Shown here: in pieces, positions 40,000 to 49,083 of the stretch
How the letters are laid out: each line of letters opens with the position of its first letter
How positions within the stretch are numbered: the stretch's first letter is position 1
NCBI RefSeq assembly: GCF_947495025.1
Contig: NZ_CANLXG010000002.1
Location: 62,001 to 126,000, forward strand
Source: an uncultured Roseobacter sp.
Lineage (GTDB): Bacteria > Pseudomonadota > Alphaproteobacteria > Rhodobacterales > Rhodobacteraceae
Reading direction: 5' to 3'
DNA length: 64,000 nt
Program-made: the position numbers and the translations under genes
Notes under the pieces: generated by a model
Database searches by the model: none
Seen by the model: only the letters and a program-made list of their open reading frames with translations
Told to the model about the DNA's origin: nothing

Positions 40000-40872
40000 A
40001 TGCGCTATCAGAGCCTGACAGAATTTCTTGAGATAGGTCGTCCGGCTCTCACAGACGGACCCGTCGCAATCATTCTGGTCGAGGACGACACCGAAACCGA
40101 CACAACACTGCGGCACCACCAGCAGTGCGGGTTTGCCACCGTGATCGCCCTGATGCCGCCGCAGTTCCCGCTGCCACGCGATCTGCAGACCACCGTGCAC
40201 CGCGTCGATTATGACGCCACAGCCTCGGGCGCAGCCGAACATGCGGTCAACAGTATTGCCGCGGCCGCAAAACCCGGCACCTGGATGTATTACTGCTACA
40301 ATGCCGAGTACCTGTTCTTTCCTTTTTGCGAGACCAGGTCCGTCGGGGAAATGCTCGCCTTTCACACCGAAGAACGGCGTGATTCAATGCTGACCTATGT
40401 GATTGACCTTTACGCCGACGATCTCGGAAGTTTTCCGGATGCTGTATCGCTGGACCGCGCGCACCTTGACCGGTCAGGCTATTATGCGCTCGCCCGGCAC
40501 GAAGTGGCAAAACCCGACACACCCAAAGACCGGCAACTGGATTTTTTCGGCGGGCTGCGCTGGCGGTTTGATGAACACATCCCACCTGCGCGGCGCAGGA
40601 TTGACCGCATCGGCATCTTCCGCACCAGACCCGGGCTGGAACTGCGCCCGGATCACACTTTCTCGGACGAGGAATACAACACCTATGCCTGTCCCTGGCA
40701 TCACAACCTGACGGCAGCCATCTGTTCCTTCCGTGCGGCCAAGGCACTGCGCACAAATCCGGCCAGCCGGTACGAGGTATCGGATTTCATCTGGCACAAC
40801 TCCGCGCCGTTCGAATGGCATTCGCGCCAGTTGCTGGACCTCGGCCTGATGGAACCAGGCCAATGGTTCTGA
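40000..40872 (+). CDS. Glycosyltransferase family 2-like protein
   Basis: 290 residues from the ATG at 40000, which follows GGGAGAACGG; the frame extends nine codons upstream. The protein seems related to the family often annotated glycosyltransferase 2 (PF13704 type) in Rhodobacteraceae: V-A-I-I-L-V-E-D-D, W-M-Y-Y-C-Y-N-A-E-Y-L-F-F-P-F, and a conserved C-terminus E-Y-N-T-Y-A-C-P-W-H-H-N-L-T-A-A. No donor or acceptor can be given and the catalytic D-x-D is not obvious. Divergent from miaB. Confidence 0.72.
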   Translation: MRYQSLTEFLEIGRPALTDGPVAIILVEDDTETDTTLRHHQQCGFATVIALMPPQFPLPRDLQTTVHRVDYDATASGAAEHAVNSIAAAAKPGTWMYYCYNAEYLFFPFCETRSVGEMLAFHTEERRDSMLTYVIDLYADDLGSFPDAVSLDRAHLDRSGYYALARHEVAKPDTPKDRQLDFFGGLRWRFDEHIPPARRRIDRIGIFRTRPGLELRPDHTFSDEEYNTYACPWHHNLTAAICSFRAAKALRTNPASRYEVSDFIWHNSAPFEWHSRQLLDLGLMEPGQWF

Positions 40873-40933
40873 AGCAGACACCGCGGCGCAGGCTGCCGCG
40901 CACCCTGACCCGCACGGCCAGCCGGAACATCCT

Positions 40934-41734
40934 GTGGAAATAATGTGCCTCAACGGGTGGGGCGGGAAACTGCACGAAGCGCTGCTGCCATATCTTTCCG
41001 AAGCAGCGCCCGACATTCTGTGCCTGCAGGAAGTTGTGCACAGCCCGGCCTGTGACCAGGACTGGCTGACATACAGAGACGGGGCGCATGTCCTGCCGCA
41101 GCGGGCAGATTTTTTCCGCGATGTCTGCGACGCGTTGCCAGAACACGCTGCATTTTTTTTCCCTGCCGCACAGGGTGTGTTGTGGCAGGGTGACACCCCT
41201 GTCCCCTCGCGATGGGGGCTCGCCACTTTTGTGCACCGGTCTTTGCCTGTGATCGGACAGACACAGGGCTTTGTGCACAAACACTATTCACCCGACGGTT
41301 ACGGCGACCACCCCAGGTCCCGCAGCGCACATGGTGTGAGGGTTTTCGACCACAGCGCATCCCGCGCGGTCAGTGTGACCCATATGCATGGTCTGCGGGA
41401 TCTGAGGGGCAAGATGGACACGCCTGAACGGGCAGAACAGGCGCGAAAGCTCATCGGTTTGTCACAGTCAGTATCGGAACCAGGGGACACGCGGGTTATC
41501 TGCGGTGACTTCAACGTGGAACCGGGCAGCGAAACCCTGAGCCTTCTCGCAGAGGCCGGGTTCACGGAACTGGTGACCCGCTTCGGTTTCGCGGGTACGC
41601 GGAGCACGCATTATCCCAAACCGGGCAGATTTGCGGACTACATGCTGATCAGTGACCCGGCCGCGGTGCAGTCATTTGACGTGGTTTCTGATCCGGAAGT
41701 GTCCGATCACTGCCCGCTTGTTCTGAGATTGTAG
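40934..41734 (+). CDS. Endonuclease/exonuclease/phosphatase family protein
   Basis: 266 residues from a GTG (an ATG three codons later is possible). The EEP fold is shown by L-Q-E-V near residue 32 (metal-binding Glu), G-D-F-N-V-E-P-G (catalytic Asp/Asn) and the final S-D-H-C-P-L-V-L (catalytic Asp/His). The fold includes DNases, phosphodiesterases and sphingomyelinases; the substrate is not determinable. 61 bp after the glycosyltransferase-like gene, same strand. Confidence 0.85.
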   Translation: MEIMCLNGWGGKLHEALLPYLSEAAPDILCLQEVVHSPACDQDWLTYRDGAHVLPQRADFFRDVCDALPEHAAFFFPAAQGVLWQGDTPVPSRWGLATFVHRSLPVIGQTQGFVHKHYSPDGYGDHPRSRSAHGVRVFDHSASRAVSVTHMHGLRDLRGKMDTPERAEQARKLIGLSQSVSEPGDTRVICGDFNVEPGSETLSLLAEAGFTELVTRFGFAGTRSTHYPKPGRFADYMLISDPAAVQSFDVVSDPEVSDHCPLVLRL

Positions 41735-41775
41735 CTGATCCCCGACCCTGAAACGCCGGGCACTGTGTATTGCGG

Positions 41776-42564
41776 TCAACGCAGGTATGGAAACCAGTCC
41801 TCGCGCAGGCGCTGACCATCCACCATGCCATGATCAGGAAACGGTGGCGAGGTGGGACCGGGCCGGTCCACATACCGTGCATCATTTCCCACCAGACGCA
41901 ACGAAAAGGCGCGGCGGCGTGTGCCGGATGTATTGCCCCGCGCACCATGCAGGGTGCGGAAATGAAAGGCCACGGCATCGCCTGGCTCCATGTCGAATTC
42001 CACAATCCGCATGCCTTCCGCCTCCGGGTCGGGCACAGGCATATAGGGTGCGGGGTCAAAAAAAGCGTCGCCCCTGGCCCAGCGCGTCGGCAGGACGTCC
42101 TTTTCCCACAGATGCGAGCCCGCGACGCAGCGCAGCGTCGCCTCGCGTACCGGGTCCAGCGGTGACCAGAAACTGATCGTCTGACGCCCTTGGACAAAAT
42201 AATATGGTCCGTCCGAGTGCCAGGGCGTGGCCATCGACGTGCCCGGCTCTTTCACCAGAACGTGGTCGTGAAAAAGCTGTACCCTGTCCGACTGCATCAG
42301 CGCTGCCGCGACACCAGCCGCAGGCGATGTCTCCGCCACGCGGCGGAACGCCTCGATGCGTTGCCAGTTGCAGTAGTCGTCGAAAAACCGGCCCGTTTCG
42401 CCATCGCGCCTGTTCTCAGATGCAAAGGGGCCGGGTACGGCCATATTCTCCGCAATGCCCTGCCGCAGATCATCCACGTGATCTGCAAACAGGCCAGGCA
42501 CCATAACGACGCCGTCCTGCGCAAAGGCGCTGATCATTTCGGGCGTGACAGCCGGCTGGTTCAT
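41776..42564 (-). CDS. Phytanoyl-CoA dioxygenase (PhyH) family protein
   Basis: 262 residues from the ATG at 42564; the open frame beyond overlaps irr and is spurious. An Fe(II)/2-oxoglutarate dioxygenase: the iron ligands appear as H116-x-D118 (T-P-W-H-S-D-G-P-Y) and H206 (R-T-L-H-G-A-R-G-N), with a 2-oxoglutarate-binding Arg downstream (R-R-R-A-F-S-L-R). Substrate unknown. Lies 25 bp downstream of irr, so possibly iron-regulated with it. Confidence 0.88.
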   Translation of the reverse strand: MNQPAVTPEMISAFAQDGVVMVPGLFADHVDDLRQGIAENMAVPGPFASENRRDGETGRFFDDYCNWQRIEAFRRVAETSPAAGVAAALMQSDRVQLFHDHVLVKEPGTSMATPWHSDGPYYFVQGRQTISFWSPLDPVREATLRCVAGSHLWEKDVLPTRWARGDAFFDPAPYMPVPDPEAEGMRIVEFDMEPGDAVAFHFRTLHGARGNTSGTRRRAFSLRLVGNDARYVDRPGPTSPPFPDHGMVDGQRLREDWFPYLR

Positions 42565-42589
42565 TCTGTGGCCTTCGGGCGCGCGGTCG

Positions 42590-43009
42590 TCAGGATTTGC
42601 GACGCAGGCGGATGACCACATCAACAGAGGCGATTTCTGCGCCATCTGGTGCATCAGGCACCTGCGCAATCACAAGCTGGTCAGAGGGCGCGTCGGTCAG
42701 CCTGCCATCATCCTCCCAGTAGAAATGCGGATGATCATGCGTGTTCGTATCGAAATAGCTTTTGGACCCGTCCACGGTGACCTCCTGCACGAGGCCCACA
42801 TCACAGAACGCACGCAGCGTGTTGTACACGGTCGCCAGAGACACAGCCTCGCCCTGGGATTTTGCCGCTTCAAAGAGGCTTTCAGCGGTTACATGGCGAT
42901 GCTGACCATCGCCGATCAGAAGCGCAGCCAGCGTAACGCGCTGACGCGTGGGACGCAGCCCGCCTTTTGCCAGCCAGCTGGTACCGATCTCATGTTCCTG
43001 CGTGGTCAT
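42590..43009 (-). CDS. irr: Fur-family iron response regulator Irr
   Basis: 139 residues. The N-terminal winged helix (G-L-R-P-T-R-Q-R-V-T-L, then V-S-L-A-T-V-Y-N-T-L) and the H91-D-H93-P-H95 motif with F-Y-W-E-D-D mark the Irr branch of the Fur family, a haem-responsive controller of iron metabolism in alphaproteobacteria. The N-terminal haem-binding C-P of the Bradyrhizobium protein is absent, as in many rhodobacteral members. Divergent from fabA, a conserved arrangement. Confidence 0.9.
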   Translation of the reverse strand: MTTQEHEIGTSWLAKGGLRPTRQRVTLAALLIGDGQHRHVTAESLFEAAKSQGEAVSLATVYNTLRAFCDVGLVQEVTVDGSKSYFDTNTHDHPHFYWEDDGRLTDAPSDQLVIAQVPDAPDGAEIASVDVVIRLRRKS

Positions 43010-43189
43010 CGCACCCTCAATCCGCTTCTCCTTTCTATATAAAGGTTTCTGCGAACGATTTTCAATTCAAAACGGGCGCGCCGCTCTGCCGCAGGCAACA
43101 GGGATGCAACCGCCCGCGCACTTGCAGGACAGGCGGAGCCGGTGTTAGAGGGGTCAGAACGTCAGAAATACGTCAGGAGAGGCGTCAGA

Positions 43190-43699
43190 ATGAGCCAGTA
43201 CCCCACCAGTTTCGACAAAGAAGGTCTGCTGAAATGTGCCCGCGGTGAACTCTTTGGCCCCGGAAACGCGCAGCTGCCGGCCCCTCCGATGCTGATGATG
43301 GACCGCATCACAGATATTTCAGGCGACGGCGGCGAACATGGCAAAGGCCATGTGGTGGCCGAGTTCGATATCACGCCCGACCTGTGGTTTTTCGACTGCC
43401 ATTTTCCCGGCAACCCGATCATGCCCGGATGCCTTGGCCTTGACGGCCTGTGGCAGCTCACAGGGTTCAATCTCGGCTGGCGCGGCTGGCAGGGGCGCGG
43501 CTATGCGCTGGGTGTGGGCGAGGTCAAACTCACCGGCATGGTCCGGCCTGACCGGAAAATGCTGACCTATTACGTGGATTTCACCAAAGCGATCCAGACC
43601 CGCCGCCTGACCATGGGCGTCGCCAATGGCCGCGTCGAAGCCGACGGCGAAGTGATCTACCAGGTCACGGATATGAAAGTCGCCCTATCCGAGAACTGA
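43190..43699 (+). CDS. fabA: 3-hydroxydecanoyl-ACP dehydratase/isomerase
   Basis: 169 residues from the ATG at 43190 with AGGAGAGG upstream; a frame open from 43142 is not supported. Introduces the double bond in anaerobic-type unsaturated fatty acid synthesis. Catalytic H71 is in D-C-H-F-P-G-N-P and D85 in G-L-D-G-L-W-Q, as in E. coli H70/D84. Normally followed directly by fabB; here a reverse-oriented gene intervenes. Confidence 0.96.
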   Translation: MSQYPTSFDKEGLLKCARGELFGPGNAQLPAPPMLMMDRITDISGDGGEHGKGHVVAEFDITPDLWFFDCHFPGNPIMPGCLGLDGLWQLTGFNLGWRGWQGRGYALGVGEVKLTGMVRPDRKMLTYYVDFTKAIQTRRLTMGVANGRVEADGEVIYQVTDMKVALSEN

Positions 43700-43825
43700 C
43701 CCGGCCTGTCTGACCAAGATTTCGCCCCTTGCCCGCTTTGCGGGACCTTGCTGCGGTTCGCTGCAGGCGTGCCAACGGCGGCTTTCGGCTGCGATGCCGG
43801 AATAAGTGATCCTGGTGCTCGCTTT

Positions 43826-44203
43826 TCAGTCGCCGAAGCCCGTATCTGACCTTAGGGCACAGAGGTTACCGTCAGGATCGGCAAACTCAGCAGTTATTCC
43901 CCAGGTGTGCTCGAAGACCTGCACATTGATGCCCTTGTTTCTGAGCGCGGCGCTAGTTTCCCGAACATCCGGAACGTTGAAGCGGAATTTAGTCGGGTTT
44001 TGCTTTATTGTTTTTGCGCCGTCAGAGGCGGTGCCGCCTGACTCGACCATCAGATATATATCGCCCAACAGGAAGGTGGTCAGTCTTTCGCCGGGACGAT
44101 CAATCACATGCAATATTTCCAGTTCAAGCGCCCATCTGTAAAACGCCACACACTTTTCGTAGTTCTCTGTGAAGAGAATTATCCCTGCCATTGTGAATTT
44201 CAT
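43826..44203 (-). CDS. VOC-family protein inserted between fabA and fabB
   Basis: 125 residues from the ATG at 44203 with AGGGA upstream. One glyoxalase/bleomycin-resistance fold: M-A-G-I-I-L-F-T-E-N-Y-E-K-C-V-A-F-Y, F-R-F-N-V-P-D-V and A-E-F-A-D-P-D-G-N at the end. The usual first-position His is not obvious, so metal binding and activity are uncertain. The gene and its flanks look somewhat more AT-rich than the neighbours and interrupt a conserved operon, which suggests insertion. Role unknown. Confidence 0.8.
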   Translation of the reverse strand: MKFTMAGIILFTENYEKCVAFYRWALELEILHVIDRPGERLTTFLLGDIYLMVESGGTASDGAKTIKQNPTKFRFNVPDVRETSAALRNKGINVQVFEHTWGITAEFADPDGNLCALRSDTGFGD

Positions 44204-44488
44204 GTTTCCCTGCTTTCTCTTTTCAGGCTGGCGACGCGCGTCTGTCACTGAGCCTAGAAGCTCAAGTAAGGTTTAGATCAAGCACTAAATTTCCAGAGGC
44301 CAGACATCGCATGGGATCAAAGTGCAGACACAGATATATGGCGCTGCACTCGACAACCTGGCCTCAAAGCAGCCCTCCAGGTATCCGTCGCACCCTCAGC
44401 AAATACTGACCCGCCCCTGCAGCCTAACCGCTTGCCCGTATGCCAGTGCTGACTTACACAGGCGTTGTACTGCAGAAGGAATGCGCCC

Positions 44489-45718
44489 ATGCGCCGCGTC
44501 GTCGTTACAGGGGTGGGGATCGTCTCATCCATCGGGAACAATGCTGAAGAAGTTCTCGCCTCGCTCAAAGCCGGAACCAGCGGCATTGTGGCCAGCCCCG
44601 AGATGGCAGAACACGGGTTCCGCAGCCAGGTCGCCGGCACGCTCAAAATCGACGTGTCAGAGCATATCGACAAACGCACCCTGCGGTTTATGGGCCCCGG
44701 GGCAGCCTATGCCTACATCGCGATGGGACAGGCGATCGCGGATGCAGGTCTGGACGAGGACGTGATTTCCAATCCGCGCACGGGTCTTGTTGCCGGCTCA
44801 GGCGGCCCATCGACATCCGCGATGCTGACCGCGCATGAGGTTGTAAAGAACACCGGTGCCACAAAACGGATCGGCCCTTTTGCTGTGCCGAAGTGCATGT
44901 CCTCAACCGTCAGCGCCAACCTGTCCACAGCCTACAAGATCAAGGGTATCAATTATTCAATCACCTCGGCCTGTTCGACCTCGCTGCACTGTATCGGCAA
45001 TGCGGCTGAGCAGATCATGCTGGGCAAACAGGATGTGATGTTCGCCGGTGGTGGTGAGGAGCTGGACTGGACGCTGTCCTGTCTCTTTGACGCGATGGGC
45101 GCGATGAGCAGCAAGTACAATGACACACCCGAGCTGGCCAGCCGGGCCTTTGACGCCAACCGCGACGGGTTCGTGATCTCCGGCGGTGGCGGCATCGTAG
45201 TGCTGGAAGACCTGGATCATGCCCTGGCGCGGGGTGCGAAAATATACGCCGAGGTTACTGGCTATGCGGCGACATCCGATGGCCACGACATGGTCGCACC
45301 CTCTGGCGAGGGGGGCGAAAGGGCGATGCGTCTGGCTCTCAGCACACTGCCTGAGGGTCGCAAAGTGGATTACATCAATGCCCACGGCACCTCGACACCC
45401 GTAGGGGATGTTGGCGAGGTCGAAGCCGTTCGGCGCGTCTTTGGCGAGGGCAGCACACCGCCCATCAGCTCCACCAAGTCGATGACCGGACACGCCCAGG
45501 GGGCCGCGGGCGCGCTGGAGGCGATCTTCAGCCTGCTGATGCTGGACAACGACTTCATCGCCCGCTCCATCAACGTGATCGATCAGGACCCTGCGATCAA
45601 CGACGGCGAGATCGCGCGCGAAACGGTGGAAAACGCCGGGCTCGATTCTGTTATGACCAATTCCTTCGGCTTTGGTGGCACCAACGGATCAATGATCCTG
45701 TCGAAATACAAAGGCTGA
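44489..45718 (+). CDS. fabB: 3-oxoacyl-ACP synthase I
   Basis: 409 residues from the ATG after AAGGA. Elongates cis-3-decenoyl-ACP to keep the double bond made by FabA. Catalytic C162 (S-A-C-S-T-S-L-H-C), a first His in N-A-H-G-T-S-T-P and a second in [10 protein letters not shown] are all present. 11 bp before fabI, so fabB-fabI are one operon. The 285 bases upstream (44204-44488) hold no gene and must now supply a promoter that fabA's once did. Confidence 0.95.
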   Translation: MRRVVVTGVGIVSSIGNNAEEVLASLKAGTSGIVASPEMAEHGFRSQVAGTLKIDVSEHIDKRTLRFMGPGAAYAYIAMGQAIADAGLDEDVISNPRTGLVAGSGGPSTSAMLTAHEVVKNTGATKRIGPFAVPKCMSSTVSANLSTAYKIKGINYSITSACSTSLHCIGNAAEQIMLGKQDVMFAGGGEELDWTLSCLFDAMGAMSSKYNDTPELASRAFDANRDGFVISGGGGIVVLEDLDHALARGAKIYAEVTGYAATSDGHDMVAPSGEGGERAMRLALSTLPEGRKVDYINAHGTSTPVGDVGEVEAVRRVFGEGSTPPISSTKSMTGHAQGAAGALEAIFSLLMLDNDFIARSINVIDQDPAINDGEIARETVENAGLDSVMTNSFGFGGTNGSMILSKYKG

Positions 45719-45729
45719 GAGGGGTTCAC

Positions 45730-46521
45730 ATGTCCGGTCTTCTTGCAGGAAAACGCGGCCTTATCATGGGCGTGGCGAACGAACGCTCCATCGCCTGGGG
45801 CATCGCAAAAGCGATGTCCGAGGCGGGTGCTGAACTGGCCTTTACCTACCAGGGCGACGCCTTTGGCAAACGCCTTGAACCTCTGGCGCAGTCCGTGGGC
45901 TCGGATTTCATGGTCGATGTGGACGTCACTGACGATGCTTCGCTGGATGCCGCTTTTGAAGCCCTTGGCGCGCGTTGGCCGACGATTGATTTCGTGGTGC
46001 ACGCCATCGCCTTTTCAGACAAGAACGAACTGACCGGCCGGTTCCTGAATACCAGCCGTGCAAACTTTAAAAACTCGATGGACATCAGCGCGTATTCCTT
46101 CATCGAAATCGCGCGTCGGGCGCATCCCATGATGACGGAGAACGGGGGCACGCTTCTGACCCTCACCTATATGGGCTCCAACCGCGTGACACCGAACTAC
46201 AACGTCATGGGCGTGGCCAAGGCCGCGCTGGAAAGTGCGACGCGCTATCTGGCAAACGACCTCGGTCCCGAAGGCATCCGCGTTAACGCCATCTCGCCAG
46301 GCCCGATGAAAACGCTTGCGGGCGCGGCAATCGGTGGCGCGCGGCGGACATACAAGCATACGGATGAGAACGCGCCCCTGCGTTCCAACGCGACCCTTGA
46401 GGCCGTCGGAGGAACAGCCGTTTATCTGGCATCTGATGCGGGTGCCTGCACGACCGGTGAGGTCATCCGTGTGGACGGCGGCTTTCATGTGCTGGGCATG
46501 CCACAGGCAGACAACCTCTGA
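45730..46521 (+). CDS. fabI: Enoyl-ACP reductase (NADH)
   Basis: 263 residues. Last reduction step of the fatty acid cycle. The Y-x6-K catalytic pair is Y157 and K164 (Y-N-V-M-G-V-A-K), with the FabI-type N-terminus G-V-A-N-E-R-S-I-A-W-G-I and S-P-G-P-M-K-T-L-A loop. Immediately downstream of fabB. Confidence 0.95.
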   Translation: MSGLLAGKRGLIMGVANERSIAWGIAKAMSEAGAELAFTYQGDAFGKRLEPLAQSVGSDFMVDVDVTDDASLDAAFEALGARWPTIDFVVHAIAFSDKNELTGRFLNTSRANFKNSMDISAYSFIEIARRAHPMMTENGGTLLTLTYMGSNRVTPNYNVMGVAKAALESATRYLANDLGPEGIRVNAISPGPMKTLAGAAIGGARRTYKHTDENAPLRSNATLEAVGGTAVYLASDAGACTTGEVIRVDGGFHVLGMPQADNL

Positions 46522-46605
46522 TCCCGTTCGGAGGGTGAGGTTCCGCCGACACCTCTCCATGATTGTGCCCAACTCGCGCCCGAATTCGGTGGCATGGTTC
46601 TTGCC

Positions 46606-46938
46606 ATGAAACCGAATCTGACCAAAAAAGACTATCGCCAGATTACCTGCGTGCAGCGCGGACAAAAGGCGCGTTACCGGGCCAGAATGCTGATCCCGGT
46701 GACTGCGGTGATGTTCTCCACAGCCCTCTGGTCTGATCCGGTTGCCCAGCCGCAGATGCGCCTGCAGTTTGAAAGCGCAAAGCTCATGGCTCAGGTCGCA
46801 ATGGACGGCGGTACGTTCCGGGAGATGGCAGCCGCCGCACACAGCGCAAAACTGCCAGACATGCCTGGAAAAGCGAAACTGGCCGGCCTTCCTGCTGCAC
46901 GTCTTTCGGATTCAAAAATCAGGGTCAACCGTCCCTGA
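46606..46938 (+). CDS. Small hypothetical protein with one membrane segment
   Basis: 110 residues from the ATG at 46606 (an alternative in-frame start lies at 46594). A basic N-terminus, a hydrophobic stretch M-L-I-P-V-T-A-V-M-F-S-T-A-L-W at about 28-42, then a polar tail. No family recognised and no strong ribosome-binding site, so its status as a gene is uncertain. Sits between fabI and the convergent FKBP gene. Confidence 0.45.
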   Translation: MKPNLTKKDYRQITCVQRGQKARYRARMLIPVTAVMFSTALWSDPVAQPQMRLQFESAKLMAQVAMDGGTFREMAAAAHSAKLPDMPGKAKLAGLPAARLSDSKIRVNRP

Positions 46939-46959
46939 TCCTGCTGTCATGCCGCCGGG

Positions 46960-47394
46960 TCAGGCGGCGTCGATGCGCATCAGTTCAATGTCGAACTTCA
47001 GATCCTGTCCCGCGAGCGGGTGGTTCGCATCGAGTGTTACAGTCGCCTCATCAACCTCAACCACCATCACCGGCATGGCCTGTCCGGTCGGGGTCTGCAT
47101 CTGCAGCTGTGTACCCACTTCCAGCGGGATATCGTCCGGGATGCCTTCACGCGGCACCGACTGCCGCATTTCAGGGTTCAGCGGGCCATAGGCATCAGCA
47201 CAGGGGATATCGACCACTTTTTTGTCGCCCACTGCCATGCCCGGCAAAGCCACATCAAGCCCCGGTATGATCTGGCCTGATCCAACAACAAACTCCAGCG
47301 GATCGCGCCCGTCTGAGCTGTCAAAAGTGGTGCCGTCCAGCAGAGTGCCGGTGTAGTGAATGGCGACAGTATCGCCCGATTTTACCTGGGTCAT
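46960..47394 (-). CDS. FKBP-type peptidyl-prolyl isomerase, SlyD-like
   Basis: 144 residues from the ATG at 47394 with AGGA upstream; the long 5' open frame is not supported. Begins V-K-S-G-D-T-V-A-I-H-Y-T-G-T-L and has F-D-S-S-D-G-R-D-P-L-E-F, G-x-G-Q-I-I-P-G-L-D, then an inserted IF-type domain and the returning strand N-H-P-L-A-G-Q-D-L-K-F, the order seen in SlyD/FkpB proteins. The His-rich SlyD tail is absent. Confidence 0.92.
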   Translation of the reverse strand: MTQVKSGDTVAIHYTGTLLDGTTFDSSDGRDPLEFVVGSGQIIPGLDVALPGMAVGDKKVVDIPCADAYGPLNPEMRQSVPREGIPDDIPLEVGTQLQMQTPTGQAMPVMVVEVDEATVTLDANHPLAGQDLKFDIELMRIDAA

Positions 47395-47572
47395 ATGCAG
47401 TCCTGTGTTTTCGGGAAAGGTGGCGGAGGCCGCGTATCTGCGCGGGTGCTCTCGGGCTCGCCCAAGCCTGCCCGTGCAGGGTCGCAGAGTAAAGGCAAAA
47501 ATCATATGATTTGGCCTTTCAGAGGCCGACCAGGCGTGACAGTGTACGTTCAGCGCGATGAGAGGACAGAAG

Positions 47573-48259
47573 ATGACTGTCACGACCTGTATCTTTGACG
47601 CCTATGGCACACTTTTCGACGTCAGTGCAGCAGCCCGGCAGGCGGCTGCTGAACCGGAGTTTGAACGGATAGCGGGCTGCTGGCAGGCTATTGCGGAACA
47701 CTGGCGGCTGAAACAACTGCAGTACACATGGCTGCGTGCGGTCGCGCATGCCCATACCGATTTCTGGACCGTAACCGGCGACGGGCTGGAATGGGCTCTC
47801 GAACGAAACGGTTTTGCCGGGGACACCGTTTTGTATGATCGCCTGATGGCGCTTTACCGCGAACTGCAGGCCTATCCGGAAGTGCCGGAGATGCTTGCCG
47901 CACTGAAAGCCGGAGGCATGAACACAGCCATCCTGTCAAATGGTGCGCCTGATATGCTGGCTGCAGCCGTTGCTTCCGCAGGTATCGGTGACGTGCTCGA
48001 TGACACGCTGTCAGTCGAAAGCGTCGGCGTCTTCAAGCCTGATGCCCGGGTTTACGATCTGGTGTGCCAGCGGTTCGGATGCGAAAAATCGCAGGTGCTC
48101 TTTGTGTCATCCAATGGCTGGGACGCCGGTTGTGCGACCGGCTACGGCTTTACGACTGCCTGGGTGAACCGGGCAAAAGAACCAGTTGATCGCTTGCCCT
48201 GGCGGCCCGCCCATATAATTCCCGACCTGACCGGTATTCCGGCACTGGCGGGTGCGTAG
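47573..48259 (+). CDS. Haloacid dehalogenase, type II (HAD superfamily)
   Basis: 228 residues, ATG after AGAGGA. Nucleophile D9 is in C-I-F-D-A-Y-G-T-L-F-D, followed by L-S-N-G-A-P (motif II) and F-V-S-S-N-G-W-D-A-G (motif III plus acidic residues), which fits the L-2-haloacid dehalogenase subgroup closely. Could remove halide from 2-haloalkanoates; phosphatase activity cannot be ruled out. First gene of a six-gene, nearly gap-free run. Confidence 0.88.
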   Translation: MTVTTCIFDAYGTLFDVSAAARQAAAEPEFERIAGCWQAIAEHWRLKQLQYTWLRAVAHAHTDFWTVTGDGLEWALERNGFAGDTVLYDRLMALYRELQAYPEVPEMLAALKAGGMNTAILSNGAPDMLAAAVASAGIGDVLDDTLSVESVGVFKPDARVYDLVCQRFGCEKSQVLFVSSNGWDAGCATGYGFTTAWVNRAKEPVDRLPWRPAHIIPDLTGIPALAGA

Positions 48260-49083
48260 TGCCGGCTTTTCTTTCTCATGATGGTCTGAAAATCTACTAC
48301 TCGGACGAGGGCGACGGGCTGCCGCTTCTGTGTCTTGCCGGGCTGACCCGCACCACAGCGGATTTCGACTATGTGATGCCGCATCTCCGGGGATGTCGTG
48401 TTATCCGCATGGATTACCGCGGGCGTGGCCATTCCGACTGGGATAAAAACTGGCACAATTATTCCCTGCCGGTCGAATGCCGGGACGTGCTGACGCTGCT
48501 CGATCATCTGCAGGTGCCACGGGTTGCTGTCCTCGGCACGTCGCGGGGTGGCCTGAACGCTATGGGTCTTGCCATGACGCACAAAGACCGGCTGCTCGGT
48601 GTGGCGCTGAACGATATCGGGCCCGAGCTCGACCCTTCTGGTTTGTCGTTTATCATGAGCTATCTGGGACGGAATCCCGGTGCCAAGAACCATGTGGATG
48701 CCGCCAGAAGTCTTGAGCGCTCGATGACCGCTTTTCGTGACGTGCCCTTTACCCGCTGGATGGAAGAGGCGATCAAACACTTTCGGAAAACTCCCGCGGG
48801 TCTGGCAATTACCTATGACCCCCGCCTGCGCGATGCTGTCGAGGCACAGGGCGCGCAGGCCGCACCGGACCTGTGGCCCTTTTTCGACGCACTGGACGGC
48901 CTGCCGCTGGCTTGTCTGCGTGGCGAGCACTCTGACCTCCTCAGCGCAGATACACTTGCAGAAATGCAGCGCAGGAGGCCGGATATGATTGCCGCGACTG
49001 TCATGGGGCGCGGACATATCCCCTTTCTCGACGAACCTGAATCCGTCGCAACCCTTCAGACGTGGATCAACAGCCTGAAATGA
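48259..49083 (+). CDS. Alpha/beta hydrolase
   Basis: 274 residues from a GTG that overlaps the previous stop by one base. Alpha/beta-hydrolase fold with nucleophile S95 in G-T-S-R-G-G, the oxyanion segment L-A-G-L-T-R near 28, and a C-terminal catalytic His in G-R-G-H-I-P-F-L. The Arg after the nucleophile is unusual compared with G-x-S-x-G/M. Substrate not known. Overlaps the next gene's start by 4 bp. Confidence 0.88.
   Translation: MPAFLSHDGLKIYYSDEGDGLPLLCLAGLTRTTADFDYVMPHLRGCRVIRMDYRGRGHSDWDKNWHNYSLPVECRDVLTLLDHLQVPRVAVLGTSRGGLNAMGLAMTHKDRLLGVALNDIGPELDPSGLSFIMSYLGRNPGAKNHVDAARSLERSMTAFRDVPFTRWMEEAIKHFRKTPAGLAITYDPRLRDAVEAQGAQAAPDLWPFFDALDGLPLACLRGEHSDLLSADTLAEMQRRRPDMIAATVMGRGHIPFLDEPESVATLQTWINSLK

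Noticed and set aside
43010..43189. Irr or Fur box between irr and fabA
   Set aside because: The region is AT-rich around 43036-43075 but I could not find a convincing iron-control-element dyad.
44240..44300. MerR/SoxR-like operator upstream of the VOC gene
   Set aside because: CTCAAGTAAGGTTTAG looks like half of such a site, but the second half does not match and no MerR regulator is nearby.
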